DNA of 64,000 bases from Verrucomicrobiales bacterium (GCA_028047635.1 JAOFXR010000012.1:1-64000); one strand, 5' to 3'; positions 36,150 through 44,972 are shown, counted from the first letter of the stretch. The notes: a model not told the origin generated them from the letters alone. Numbers and translations: made by a program.

Positions 36150-37127
36150 ATGAGTAGTTTTGGATTCGGAAAGCCCGGAACCAGTTCGATGCCGATGCGG
36201 CAGACAGCTGAGACTTCCCGTGCTCGCTATCACCGGCTGGTCGCGGGTGCTTTCGTGGCTGATCTCGTTGCGATTACGCTCGCTTTGACTATCGCTCTCT
36301 GGCTGAGATTTGAGACCAAGCTTTCAGAATTTGGTGTCACCTACTCGGGCGAGTTCTCCCCAGTTGATTACTTCCAGCACATTGCTGTCGGCGTTGTTCT
36401 GATGATGATTATTCTCGTCGATTTCAGGTTTTACACTCGCGCCAGTCTTCTCTCATATACAAATACGCTGCGCGTTATTTTCAAGGCGTCACTGATTTGG
36501 CTCCTTGCTTACCTCGCTCTAACACTCATCTTTAAATTCTACCCACCGGTGATTCTCCCTGATTCAGATCTGAAAAGTAAGCGGGATCCGCTGGGCTTTG
36601 TTTGTCTCGGTCGGGTCGTTCCCGAAAAAGAAATCGAGCGAATCATTCGTATCCTTTCGGCACTTCGCGAGAAAGGGTATCCAGTGACGTTGAAGTTGAT
36701 CGGCAATCTTGAAGACTCCGAATACAGTCGTCACCTCGCTAAAGTTCTGGAGCCCCATTCCGCGTGGGTGGAGCCGGTTGGTTTTTTGGACTTAGAAAAG
36801 AAGCAGGGAATTCTATCGAAGCAAACTTTCGCGATTCATGCCTGCCGGATCGAGGCCTTCGGGATTGCAGTGGCGGAGATGGCTTCAATGGGCTGCGTTC
36901 CTATGGTGCCTGCGACAGGAGGGGCGGTGGAAATCGTTCCTCAGCCTGAGTTTCAGTAAGAAACCGATGAAGAGGCCGTTTCCAAACTTATCGAGTTGAT
37001 TGAGAAGCCTGAAAAGGGAGACGCTTTTCGCAGCGAGCTGCTCGCACGTGTCGGGCAATTTGGTCCCGAAGTCTTTAAGAGAGAGTTGCGCGAACATGTG
37101 CTAAATTTCTCCTCTTCTCACCATTGA
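36150..37127 (+). pseudogene. Deletion chimera: sugar-phosphate transferase N-terminus joined to glycosyltransferase C-terminus
   Basis: Residues 1-130 read as the membrane start of a WbaP-like polyprenyl-phosphate sugar transferase: RYHRLVAGAFVADLVAITLA, ALWLRFETKLS, VDYFQHIAVGVVLMMIIL and LIWLLAYLALTLIFK. At about 36530-36550 it passes without a break into the C-terminal half of a GT4 glycosyltransferase: FYPPV, GFVCLGRVVPEKEIERIIRI, HACRIEAFGIAVAEMASMG, CVPMVPATGGAVEIV. An in-frame TAA at 36957-36959 interrupts the tail, which continues in frame to 37127. FKxxPP occurs in both parents, so the junction may be a recombination at short homology. Neither activity can survive: both catalytic cores are incomplete. 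Confidence 0.75.
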
Positions 37128-37136
37128 TCTCATTTT

Positions 37137-37967
37137 ATGGGTTTTGCCACAAAAGTTGCACATCGTCTTCTCGACCCTGTGTTCTACCGTAAACATTTCC
37201 ATCAGTTAAAGCGGCCGTTTCGGCAGTTCGAAGATGCTCCTTTGTTGATCAGTCAGGATGATCTCAAGGCGGTTGAGAGCGCGCTCATTGTCGTGGCTCA
37301 TCCGGATGACGAGACCTTTTGCTCAGGGTTGATTTCCGCTCTGAAGTTGAATGGAGCAAGCGTGAGGTTGATTTGTGTCACCCGTGGCGAAGGCGGTCCT
37401 ACCGGTGGTGCCAAACGGGAAGATCTTGGCGGGATCCGTGAGAAAGAAATGGAGGCGGCTTGCCGCTCGTTGGAAGTGGATCAGGTCGTTTTTCTAGACC
37501 ATGTCGATCCTCTCGGCGGGGCCTATCGGGTTTACGCACCGGAGGTGAGTGTTTCTGATCTCGCTGAGGAAATGAGAAGTTATTCCGAAGCGGCTGATCT
37601 GATAGTATCTCACGGAAGTAACGGAGAGTATTGGCATGCGGCGCACCTGTTGGTTCACGCGGCGGTGGGAAGAGTGGTTGAAAGCGCGTCAGGTAAAGGG
37701 CCTGCCTGGCTTACCTTTCTTGCCCGGGATTCAGAGCACGTCATGCCTCACCTTCTCAACGAAGATGATGACGCCGATCTTCGATTGGACGCCTCTGATT
37801 TTCATGCGAAACGACTCGCCGCTTTGAACGCGCATCAGTCGCAGAGGGGGCTTTTTCGGCGATTTGCCGGCGGAACGACGGATGATTTTGTGGAGCGCAC
37901 TTCGGTGGAGTCCTATTGCGTGCAAGCAGGAAACATTGCAGGGCTCACAAGTCCCGGAAACGGTTGA
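37137..37967 (+). CDS. PIG-L/LmbE family N-acetylsugar deacetylase
   Basis: 276 residues. The zinc-binding motif AHPDDE is at residues 54-59, and the second His motif is GSNGEYWHAAHLLVH; the aspartate region follows VFLDHVDPLGG. Family members deacetylate N-acetylglucosamine-type sugars (MshB, PIG-L, LmbE). There is no signal peptide. It begins ten bases after the broken glycosyltransferase and probably belonged to the exopolysaccharide locus, modifying a sugar. It is intact, unlike its upstream neighbours. Its last 23 bases overlap the end of the convergent PrsW-like gene. Confidence 0.9.
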   Translation: MGFATKVAHRLLDPVFYRKHFHQLKRPFRQFEDAPLLISQDDLKAVESALIVVAHPDDETFCSGLISALKLNGASVRLICVTRGEGGPTGGAKREDLGGIREKEMEAACRSLEVDQVVFLDHVDPLGGAYRVYAPEVSVSDLAEEMRSYSEAADLIVSHGSNGEYWHAAHLLVHAAVGRVVESASGKGPAWLTFLARDSEHVMPHLLNEDDDADLRLDASDFHAKRLAALNAHQSQRGLFRRFAGGTTDDFVERTSVESYCVQAGNIAGLTSPGNG

Positions 37968-39522
37968 TGAACGCGAAAGCGAGCGGGATCATCGCCGCGA
38001 CGCCGGTGGCAAAATCCCGGAAGGCGACACCCATGGGCTGACTTGCCGCCGAAGTCATCATTGAAAGGCAGGTTAGAAACGTGGATCCTAAAACGAAGAC
38101 ACCCAGAGGGGAAATGCGGCGGTGAATCCGGTCCGTGTGCATTGAGTCCTTGAGGCGATCAAAATACTGATACGCAATCGCTGCGACGAGAATAGTGGTG
38201 AGAGGTGCGTATTCCAGAAATGCATCAATTGAGATGACGGAATTGTAAATCCCGTGAGCGAAGACGACGCCGATAAAGGCGATCAGGAATTCTTCCATTC
38301 CATGGCCTTTACGTCGGACCATTCGTGCGAGATAAAAGCCCGCGACGCCCGTGAGAGAGAAGTGGAGCGGATTCGCGGTGAGGAGTCGAATCCAGCTGAT
38401 GAGTGAGTCACCCGGGCTACGTTGAAAATAGCCAATATTCTCGTTTACCGCAAAACCGAGCCCGACCATACCAGCAAGAATGAGCGCCTCGACCGGTTCA
38501 TTTCTTTTGAGAATCCATCCGAGTAGCGGAACAAAACAGAGAAGTTTGAGCGTCTCCTCTCTCAAGGCGACGCCGACGAGAAAGTAGAGAAACTGCGAAA
38601 TATCGGTATCCGTTGTCGACCAGACAAATCCCTGAATGCTTTCCTGAATCACAACTGCGAAAAGAGTCATGGTCGCGCTGAAAACGCCAAGCAGGAACGC
38701 AATCAGACTCATGGCAATTCTCGCGCGGGAAGAAACCCAGAAGCTGTTGAGAATCAGGCCCCAGACCAGAGCCGTGAAGAGTGCCGGAATTAGGTAAGGC
38801 GATAACCAGGAGTTGGCATCAGAGCGGAGAATGGCGAGCCCGAGACGGGGGTAGTCGCGAAGGTAGCTGTAATAATCAATGCGCGCTGCCGGACTGATCG
38901 AATTCTTGAATTTTGTATCGCCGAGCAGTTCTCTCAGGAGTGGACTGTCTTCGTTGTAGTGAGCCAGTGCGATCGCTGAGCGAAGCGAGTAATCGGAATG
39001 GTTCTCTTTGTCTGCCGCGGAAAGGTAGTATTCCAACCCTCGTTCATGTTCGCCTTTTTTGACGTAGAGATCACCGATAAACTCGTCCCTCCATCTGAGG
39101 TCGGCGGGCAGGCTTTCCAGCTTTTGGATAAATGAGTCAGGCTTCTCCGCGCTGAGCCCTTGCGTCCAAATTTCAATGGACTCTGTGTTGGCGTGGGGTT
39201 CGCCCGCACTCAGCTGTTTCGAGAACAGTTCAAGATGATCCCCTCGATCCCACTCTTGCCGTAAAAACAGGCAATTGAGGTCGTTGCGGCTCTCCAGAAA
39301 GGGGATTCCAAAGCGGATAAAGGAAATTAACTCCTCCTCACTGAGAGCTAGCTGACGTTCCGTAGCCTTCTCTTGAGGGCGTTCTGGCAGTGAATCGAAA
39401 AAATACGAAGTCAGAAAAGAGATCACCACCGCCACCGCTACAATCACGAGGGAACCGCGAATGAGAAAACTCTGATCGCGGGACCAGGTCGCCAGTTGAC
39501 GCTGAAAAGAATCTGAAATCAT
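37945..39522 (-). CDS. PrsW-family intramembrane protease with helical N-terminal domain
   Basis: 525 residues from the ATG at 39522. A membrane anchor (RGSLVIVAVAVVISFLTSYF) is followed by a soluble stretch of about 220 residues that reads as helical repeats (EFIGDLYVKKGEHERGLEYY, SLRSAIALAHYNED), then about eight helices. The PrsW signatures are ALREETLKLLCFVPLLGW, GLGFAVNENIGYFQRS, NPLHFSLTGVAGFYLA and FAHGIYNSVISI, holding the Glu and His residues proposed to be catalytic. Bacillus PrsW cleaves an anti-sigma factor; here the TPR-like domain may present a substrate. It is convergent with PIG-L and divergent from a sugar dehydrogenase. Confidence 0.82.
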   Translation of the reverse strand: MISDSFQRQLATWSRDQSFLIRGSLVIVAVAVVISFLTSYFFDSLPERPQEKATERQLALSEEELISFIRFGIPFLESRNDLNCLFLRQEWDRGDHLELFSKQLSAGEPHANTESIEIWTQGLSAEKPDSFIQKLESLPADLRWRDEFIGDLYVKKGEHERGLEYYLSAADKENHSDYSLRSAIALAHYNEDSPLLRELLGDTKFKNSISPAARIDYYSYLRDYPRLGLAILRSDANSWLSPYLIPALFTALVWGLILNSFWVSSRARIAMSLIAFLLGVFSATMTLFAVVIQESIQGFVWSTTDTDISQFLYFLVGVALREETLKLLCFVPLLGWILKRNEPVEALILAGMVGLGFAVNENIGYFQRSPGDSLISWIRLLTANPLHFSLTGVAGFYLARMVRRKGHGMEEFLIAFIGVVFAHGIYNSVISIDAFLEYAPLTTILVAAIAYQYFDRLKDSMHTDRIHRRISPLGVFVLGSTFLTCLSMMTSAASQPMGVAFRDFATGVAAMIPLAFAFINRFRDL

Positions 39523-39627
39523 AGAAGGAGGCGAGTCATCGCCCGTTTTGTAGCCGCGGAATCGTATGGCATTTTCAGGACCTTCACAAGAGTTGCCTTG
39601 CGGCACGAAACTCTCTATCGTGCACCC

Positions 39628-40845
39628 ATGCAGAAGTTAATCGCTCATCTTTTACTTACCGCCGCGCTTGCGTGGATCGCTCTTCCGGCCATCGCAGAAG
39701 ATCCTCAGGTTTCCCTGACCCCCATCTACGAACACCTCGAGTTCGAGCGCCCGTTGTCCCTTCAAATACCTGACGATGGCACGAATCGCCGTTTTCTGGT
39801 TGAACAAACTGGCAAGATTAAGCTTCTCGCTGCGGATGAGAAAAAGGGCGAGGCGAGCGTGTTCTTTGATCTCGCCGATCGGATGGGCGTTGAGAAAGAT
39901 TTCGAGGAAGGCCTCCTTGGAATGGCTTTTCATCCCGATTTTAAAAACAACGGGCAGTTTTACCTCTCCTATTCGAAGCAGGGACCTAAACGACTGGTCC
40001 TTTCCGAGTTCAAAATCTCGAAAGGCGATTCGAATCAGGCGGATCCCAAGAGCGAGCGCGTTCTCCTCGAAGTGCAGCAGCCCGAGTGGAATCACAATTC
40101 CGGAAATGTCCTTTTCGGTCCAAAAGACGGAATGCTCTATTTTACGGTTGGAGACGGCGGGATGAAAAACGGCGTTTACATGCTTCCTCAGAAGCTCACT
40201 CGCTGGAACGGCAAGGTGCTTCGAATCGATGTGAATGGGCGCACCGGTTCCCTGCCTTATGGCATTCCGGCAGACAATCCTTTCATCGATGAGTCGAATG
40301 CCTGCCCTGAAATCTGGGCGCTGGGACTGCGAAATCCCTGGGGCAGCTCGATTGACCCCGAGACGGGACTCTTTTACCTCGCTGATGTTGGTCAGGATCT
40401 ATACGAGGAAATCAACCTCGTCGAAAAGGGCGGCAACTACGGTTGGGAATACCGTGAAGGTGACGCCGCTTTTCCTCTCCGTGCGGCGATGATGGCCCCA
40501 CTCGGTAAAAAGCCGGATGTCCCTAAGGATCTCGTCTTTCAAGAGCCAATCCACCAGTATGATCGCTCCAACGGCCTCAGTATTACGGGAGGCTTTGTTT
40601 ATCGTGGAAAAGCGATTCCCGATCTGGCTGGCCATTTTCTTTATGGAGATTGGCGCTTCGGCAACATCTGGGCTCTCCACTACAACACGGATTCGAAAAA
40701 AGTGGATGAGAACCACCAAATCGAGAAGCCGGCTGATTTGAAATCGCCCACGGTTCAGCCGAGCGGATTTTATCCTGATGAGAATGGCGAAGCCATCGTT
40801 GTCGGATGGAAGGGGAATCTCTTCCGTATCACACCGGCTAAGTAA
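39628..40845 (+). CDS. Secreted PQQ-dependent sugar dehydrogenase (glucose/sorbosone dehydrogenase family)
   Basis: 405 residues from the ATG at 39628, which opens a signal peptide (MQKLIAHLLLTAALAWIALP). The GSDH (PF07995) propeller is clear: GLLGMAFHPDFKNNGQFYLS, EWNHNSGNVLFGPKDGMLYF, VGDGG, GKVLRIDVNGR, EIWALGLRNPWGSSIDPETG, ADVGQDLYEEINLVEKGGNY and ITGGFVYRGKAIPDLAGHFL. Family members oxidise aldose sugars with pyrroloquinoline quinone or are related sugar-binding proteins. No PQQ biosynthesis genes are nearby. Its end overlaps the end of the next, leftward gene by eight bases. Confidence 0.9.
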   Translation: MQKLIAHLLLTAALAWIALPAIAEDPQVSLTPIYEHLEFERPLSLQIPDDGTNRRFLVEQTGKIKLLAADEKKGEASVFFDLADRMGVEKDFEEGLLGMAFHPDFKNNGQFYLSYSKQGPKRLVLSEFKISKGDSNQADPKSERVLLEVQQPEWNHNSGNVLFGPKDGMLYFTVGDGGMKNGVYMLPQKLTRWNGKVLRIDVNGRTGSLPYGIPADNPFIDESNACPEIWALGLRNPWGSSIDPETGLFYLADVGQDLYEEINLVEKGGNYGWEYREGDAAFPLRAAMMAPLGKKPDVPKDLVFQEPIHQYDRSNGLSITGGFVYRGKAIPDLAGHFLYGDWRFGNIWALHYNTDSKKVDENHQIEKPADLKSPTVQPSGFYPDENGEAIVVGWKGNLFRITPAK

Positions 40846-41263
40846 CCGCCTTTTTGCCTCTTTGGCCGAGCCAAAGCGCTACGACGCCAAGCAGAGCGAT
40901 CACCGCTCCGAAGAATTCACGCGTCAGTTCGACGCGGGGATCTTCCGCTGACATGCTTTTCTGTGTCATCGTAAACTTGTCGTCGCCGAAAAGGTTTTGA
41001 ATCAAGCCTGGACCGGTCGTCGCCATTTCGACGAGGCAGGCGATCGCTGCGACGATAAGGATCCATTGCGGGATTTTCCGAAAAATGGACGCAATGAAAA
41101 GAATCGCGATCAAAGCGTAGAAAACGAGCCAAAGAGCCGCATCAAGGCTCGACGAATTGTGATAGATCTGGGGGTCGATGTCGTTGCGCTGAAACCAGGC
41201 AAAAATAGCAAAAAGAAGGGCTGCTATGCTGCTCGCGATAATGAAGGGAAGACTTCGTTTCAT
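40838..41263 (-). CDS. Small four-helix membrane protein, unknown
   Basis: 141 residues with four predicted helices: PFIIASSIAALLFAIFAWF, DAALWLVFYALIAILFIASI, IPQWILIVAAIACLVEMA, and FFGAVIALLGVVALWLGQRG. Short loops and a basic C-terminus (QRGKKAVT). Similar small proteins of unknown role are common in marine bacteria; I know of no function. It overlaps the sugar dehydrogenase gene tail to tail. Confidence 0.75.
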   Translation of the reverse strand: MKRSLPFIIASSIAALLFAIFAWFQRNDIDPQIYHNSSSLDAALWLVFYALIAILFIASIFRKIPQWILIVAAIACLVEMATTGPGLIQNLFGDDKFTMTQKSMSAEDPRVELTREFFGAVIALLGVVALWLGQRGKKAVT

Positions 41264-41337
41264 GGTAGGAAAGATTCACTCAAAGAAGCATGAAAGGGCA
41301 TGGTAAGGCAAACCGTTTCGAATCCTTGAATTTTCCC

Positions 41338-41366
41338 TTGTCAAAGCTCCGAATCTGCGCACATTA
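41338..41366 (+). promoter_or_regulatory. Putative tRNA-Arg promoter
   Basis: TTGTCA (41338-41343), 17 bases, then ACATTA (41361-41366). This resembles a housekeeping -35/-10 pair and would start transcription about 30 bases before the tRNA. The -10 match is imperfect. Confidence 0.35.
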
Positions 41367-41404
41367 GCGTCCGCTTCAGCCATTCGGTTGAACAAGTGGG
41401 AAAC

Positions 41405-41481
41405 GCACCCGTAGCTCAACTGGATAGAGCGCTTGACTACGGATCAGGAGGTTTGGGGTTCGAATCCCTACGGGTGTGCCA
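41405..41481 (+). tRNA. tRNA-Arg (anticodon ACG)
   Basis: A full cloverleaf: acceptor GCACCCG pairs with CGGGTGT (one G-U at the end), D arm GCTC/GAGC, anticodon stem CTTGA/TCAGG around loop CTACGGA, giving anticodon ACG, and T arm TGGGG/CCCTA with TTCGAAT loop. CCA is encoded at the 3' end. Length 77. ACG reads CGU and, when A34 is deaminated to inosine, CGC and CGA. Confidence 0.95.
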
Positions 41482-41492
41482 CTACTTGCGAG
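41463..41492. repeat. tRNA 3' end repeat, copy 1
   Basis: 30 bases starting in the T loop and running 11 bases past the CCA. They recur at 41610-41639 with three mismatches (AATCCCTACGGGTGT is identical). This is the form of an att-like duplication left by an integrated element, although only 117 bases lie between the copies. Confidence 0.8.
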
Positions 41493-41791
41493 CGAAAGAG
41501 GAAGTGGCAGAGCCGAAGAGATGAGAACGCAGTTCGAGCGCTCTGCTCCGACATTAAGTCGGACCACATTAATACGAGCAGTAGCGAGTAGATCCCGTGC
41601 AGGCGGTACAATCCCTACGGGTGTTTCACTACTAGCGAGTTAAGCGAGCGTATTATCGTTATCTCCAGCGGAATTATGCCAGTCAGCATTACCGGTCGTG
41701 CTGGCGCTCCTGCGCGACGAAAGCCCTGTTTGTGTCCAAGCGTCTACAAACAGCGACCTGCGTGACCGTTCTTCAGAAGTACTGGCGGGTT
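41482..41791. other. Gene-free region after tRNA-Arg
   Basis: About 310 bases without a credible gene. It contains a perfect 6-bp hairpin TCCGAC/GTCGGA (41547-41563), the second repeat copy, and an 8-bp hairpin CTGTTTGT/ACAAACAG (41726-41753). Two forward frames run into the next gene antisense and have no start signals or recognisable products. Confidence 0.6.
41610..41639. repeat. tRNA 3' end repeat, copy 2
   Basis: Degenerate copy of 41463-41492, lying 147 bases downstream. CCA is changed to TTCA, so it is not a functional tRNA end. The rest of the tRNA is not duplicated. Confidence 0.8.
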
Positions 41792-42166
41792 TCAAAACTG
41801 CCCGGTTTCAAGCAGCACAAGCGTGCAGGATTCTTCCGCCGCAATGTCAGCCGCTTCGAGCTTTTCTTTCAGCAGGGCAGACTCGGTGCCGGGATTGAAA
41901 ATCACCCGTCGCGGTTGGAGGGCGATGATCTCGTCAACGAGCGGCTCCGAAATCGTAGGATTCACATAAAGCGTCATCGTATCGACCTTTCCTTCCACCG
42001 AGGCGAGATTCGGGAACACGGGAACGCCCTCGATTTCACTGACGTCGGGATGAACGGGAATCGGCTCATGTCCGTATTTAAGCAAGGTCACAAAAGCCTT
42101 GTAGGCATAGCGTTCAGGCTTGTTGCTCGCTCCGAGAATGACGACGCTTTCTGATGTTTCGCTCAT
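41792..42166 (-). CDS. CoA-binding domain protein (YccU type)
   Basis: 124 residues from the ATG at 42166 (MSETSESVVILGASNKPERY); an upstream in-frame extension to 42229 overlaps the VOC gene and is not needed. It is the CoA_binding_2 Rossmann fold: VVILGASNKPERYAYKAF, YGHEPIPVHPDVSEIEGVPV, VDTMTLYVNPTISEPLVDEI, and RRVIFNPGTESALLKEKLE. These proteins bind CoA or a related nucleotide; their role is unknown. It lies 43 bases downstream of the VOC gene on the same strand. Confidence 0.85.
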   Translation of the reverse strand: MSETSESVVILGASNKPERYAYKAFVTLLKYGHEPIPVHPDVSEIEGVPVFPNLASVEGKVDTMTLYVNPTISEPLVDEIIALQPRRVIFNPGTESALLKEKLEAADIAAEESCTLVLLETGQF

Positions 42167-42209
42167 AGCGGAAAGATGGGAGGGCGTTTCTTTTACCCTG
42201 AGAAAATAA

Positions 42210-42755
42210 TCAATCAGCACGCGGTCCAATCAATTCGATGAAGTTGCCATCCGGATCTTGAACGGTCGTGAGATACATGTTCCCACTCAAATTCGAAGGC
42301 GTTTTTCCAAGTAGCTTAATCTTTGAATCCGCAAGACGCTTCAGCGCGACATCCATATCCGTGACCCGAAGCGTCAAATAGCTCACTCCGATGGTGGAGT
42401 GAATGAATTTTTGATCCGGCTTTGCTGGTTTGGATTCTGGAAAGGACATCAGCTTTAACTTCGTAGCGCCAGGGCCTTCGCCTAGCACGAAAACACGAAT
42501 GACCGCTTCGAGATTATCGGTGAGTCCAAAAGCAGACGCTTTTTCAGCCGAGGCCGTAAAACCTTTCACCTCTTTTGCTCCGAGCGCTTCGGTGTAGAAT
42601 TTCACCGAAGCATCCATGTCGCCGACGACGATTCCGAGATCAACGGTGGGCGAGGAAAAAACGGGTTTCTCCTCCTGGGCATTCGCGACCGAACTGACGA
42701 GGAATCCACAAACAGCCGAAAGAAGGAGGGTTTTTGAAATAAAATTCATTCTCAT
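42210..42755 (-). CDS. Secreted VOC (glyoxalase/dioxygenase) superfamily protein
   Basis: 181 residues from the ATG at 42755; ATG 42749 is an alternative. A signal peptide is evident (NFISKTLLLSAVCGFLVSSV, cleavage after NAQ). The paired beta-alpha-beta-beta-beta units of the VOC fold are seen in VDLGIVVGDMDASVKFYTEA and GVSYLTLRVTDMDVALKRLA, and the metal-ligand strand VQDPDGNFIELIGP ends the domain. Most VOC enzymes are cytosolic; export is unusual. Substrate unknown; the gene may be co-transcribed with the CoA-binding protein gene. Confidence 0.82.
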   Translation of the reverse strand: MRMNFISKTLLLSAVCGFLVSSVANAQEEKPVFSSPTVDLGIVVGDMDASVKFYTEALGAKEVKGFTASAEKASAFGLTDNLEAVIRVFVLGEGPGATKLKLMSFPESKPAKPDQKFIHSTIGVSYLTLRVTDMDVALKRLADSKIKLLGKTPSNLSGNMYLTTVQDPDGNFIELIGPRAD

Positions 42756-42939
42756 CAAGGCTTGTAATTCAGGGGCCTATTTTTCGCTACTAAAGAATTG
42801 CGTGGGGGAGAGGGCTGAATGGCAATCCGCAGAGAAATGAGACTTCGTTCCAGCCGCAAGGAGTGGCTGCCTCATGCTGCCAGCGGAGTTCCTGCGCAGA
42901 AGAGGCGAGGCGCTGTCCCTCGCAAAAATTCCTAATTGG

Positions 42940-43354
42940 TTAATCGTCCATTGCTGAGCCTATCGTTTTTCCGGTGAACAATGCCCATCCGTGATTTAGA
43001 GCGAAAAGTCCTGAAACCGAGGTTCCGGTCCAGAGTCCAATAATGAATCGGGAAAAGTGTCTACTCGTGCTTGTAAGCGGGTCTTCTTGGAACGCCCCAA
43101 GATATACGAGGATGGCACCGCAGACGATCGCACCAACAAGGCCGGCGATAAATTTGAGTAGACTGCGCTTTCGTATCAGTGCGGATCGCTCTTGCTTGGC
43201 TTGCAATAGAAAGGCATCGCACATTTCATCAGGCAATCCCTCTTTCTGCAAAAACTGATACACAAACTCATCGCGCTCCCCCCCAGATGATCTGTGAACA
43301 CGCCCGGTCCCGAAGCGTATCCCACTTTTTATTGCCGGTGGATTCCATTGCCAT
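42940..43354 (-). pseudogene. Two-helix membrane protein with a one-base frameshift near its N-terminus
   Basis: The stretch from EFVYQFLQKEGLPDEMCDAF to ALFTGKTIGSAMDD is one frame with two helices (LKFIAGLVGAIVCGAILVYL and SRFIIGLWTGTSVSGLFAL). Upstream of a C7 run on the plus strand (43278-43284) the natural reading is in another frame: ATG at 43354 or 43348 gives MESTGNKKWDTLRDRACSQI, then IWG, after which one fewer base joins ERDEFVYQ. A sequence or slippage error in the run would restore a 138-codon gene. I recognise no family. It may well be a working gene. Confidence 0.6.
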
Positions 43355-43565
43355 GCCAAAAAATACAGGGAAAGAGTGCCGCGGCAATTTTAAATTGGAT
43401 TCGGGCTTTTCTCTGATAAGGCATCAGCCCCATCCCCTGGAGAGTGGGCGATGAATCCCTGTTTGGAAGGTTACGCCTTCAATTTAAGCGCCGGCCGCAC
43501 AGGAGCGAAGTTACTTAATGACGTGATTCATTCTCGCTCCAGATTTGGTATAACCCTCTTCAGTA

Positions 43566-44972
43566 ATGGCCGCTTCTCACACATCCCGCCGGGACTTTCT
43601 TGTCGCTTCAACGACCGGGGTCGCGGGCTTTCGCTTTGGAACTTCGGCCCTTTCTGGCGCGGAATCGTTCGCAAAGCCTCCGAGTGCTGCTGCCAAGACG
43701 ACGATCCTTTTCTTTCTTTGTGGAGGCTCCTCCCACGTCGATATGTGGGACCTGAAACCCGACGCGCCTTCCGAGTATAGGAGCCTCTTTCGTCCCATCT
43801 CGACGGCGGCTCCTGAGATCCAACTTTCGGAACATCTCCCGATGACGGCGAAGGTTGCGGACAAGCTTGCGATCGTTCGTTCGGTTACCGATCACGGGCT
43901 CGCGACGGGGGACCACCATGCCGGGTACTACTACAACCTAACCGGTCACGCTCCCGATCAGACTTTTAAGACTCAGGGCAACAACCGTCGGCCTCATTCT
44001 GATGACTGGCCGTTCATGGGCAGTGTGATTGGATCGCGGCGTCCACCTCATCCTGAGTTGCCCCAGATCATTTCGCTTCCCCACAAACCGAGTCGTCCAC
44101 CTTTCACCAGGCCCGGGCAGTTCTCGGGGAAACTGGGGCCCTTGCACGAACCTCTTTACCTGATTGGTGACCACGCCGAGCCGATGAAGATCAATGCTCC
44201 TTCGCTTCGCCTGCAAACGAGCAAGGGGCGGCTCGATGATAGGCAAGCACTGCTCGGGGCGATGAACCGGGCCCGTGCTGATCTGGAGGCCAATGCTTCG
44301 ATTCAGGATTTTTCCGCTTACCAGGGACAGGCTTTCGATCTCCTCTCTTCGGGTTCGACCACTTCCGCTTTTGACCTTCAACAAGAATCGGAGCCCACCC
44401 GGGAACGCTACGGTAAAACGCTCAACGGAATGAGTCTTCTCATGGCGCGCCGACTCGCCGAATCGGGAGTCCCTTTCATCACCGTTTTCTGGCGGGAGAA
44501 TCAGGATATCAAAACGAAGTGCAAAAGCGCTGGCGGGTGGGATACCCACGGCAGCAATTTTAAATGCCTCTCCGATTATCTCTTGCCCGAATTTGACCGC
44601 GGCTATTCTGCGCTGATTGAGGATCTTTCGAATCGGGGGATGCTGGATGATACGCTCGTTCTTGTCTCCAGTGAAATGGGTCGCAAGCCGAAAATCGGAG
44701 ATCGTCGCTCAGGCGGTGTTGCCGGTGCTGGTCGTGATCACTGGACCGCCTGTCAGAGTGTTGTCATGGCTGGCGGAGGCATTCAGGGCGGACAAACCTA
44801 TGGGAAAACCGACAAGTATGGAGAGCTACCGATTGAGAATGTGGTCGGACCTGAAGACATCACAAAAACGGTTTATCACGCGATGGGCGTTTCCGATCTC
44901 AATGCCACCGACCGCGGTGGACGCCCGATCAATTTGCTCTCAGAAGGGCGGGCCATTACTAAACTATTTTGA
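43566..44972 (+). CDS. DUF1501 protein with Tat signal (unpaired)
   Basis: 468 residues. Twin-arginine signal TSRRDFLVASTTGVAG. The DUF1501 fold is marked by LFFLCGGSSHVDMWDLKP, IVRSVTDHGLATGDHHAG, AGGWDTHGSNFKCLSDYLLP, SSEMGRKPKIG, and AGRDHWTACQSVVMAGGGI; His and Asp residues in these are probable metal ligands. Unlike the copy at 19581 it has no DUF1549/1553 gene beside it. The next gene, 63 bases downstream on the same strand, is a beta-helix protein. Confidence 0.9.
   Translation: MAASHTSRRDFLVASTTGVAGFRFGTSALSGAESFAKPPSAAAKTTILFFLCGGSSHVDMWDLKPDAPSEYRSLFRPISTAAPEIQLSEHLPMTAKVADKLAIVRSVTDHGLATGDHHAGYYYNLTGHAPDQTFKTQGNNRRPHSDDWPFMGSVIGSRRPPHPELPQIISLPHKPSRPPFTRPGQFSGKLGPLHEPLYLIGDHAEPMKINAPSLRLQTSKGRLDDRQALLGAMNRARADLEANASIQDFSAYQGQAFDLLSSGSTTSAFDLQQESEPTRERYGKTLNGMSLLMARRLAESGVPFITVFWRENQDIKTKCKSAGGWDTHGSNFKCLSDYLLPEFDRGYSALIEDLSNRGMLDDTLVLVSSEMGRKPKIGDRRSGGVAGAGRDHWTACQSVVMAGGGIQGGQTYGKTDKYGELPIENVVGPEDITKTVYHAMGVSDLNATDRGGRPINLLSEGRAITKLF

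Noticed and set aside
41698-42154. Forward frames running over the CoA-binding gene
   Set aside because: They are antisense to a well-supported Rossmann protein, start without a ribosome site and give no recognisable product.
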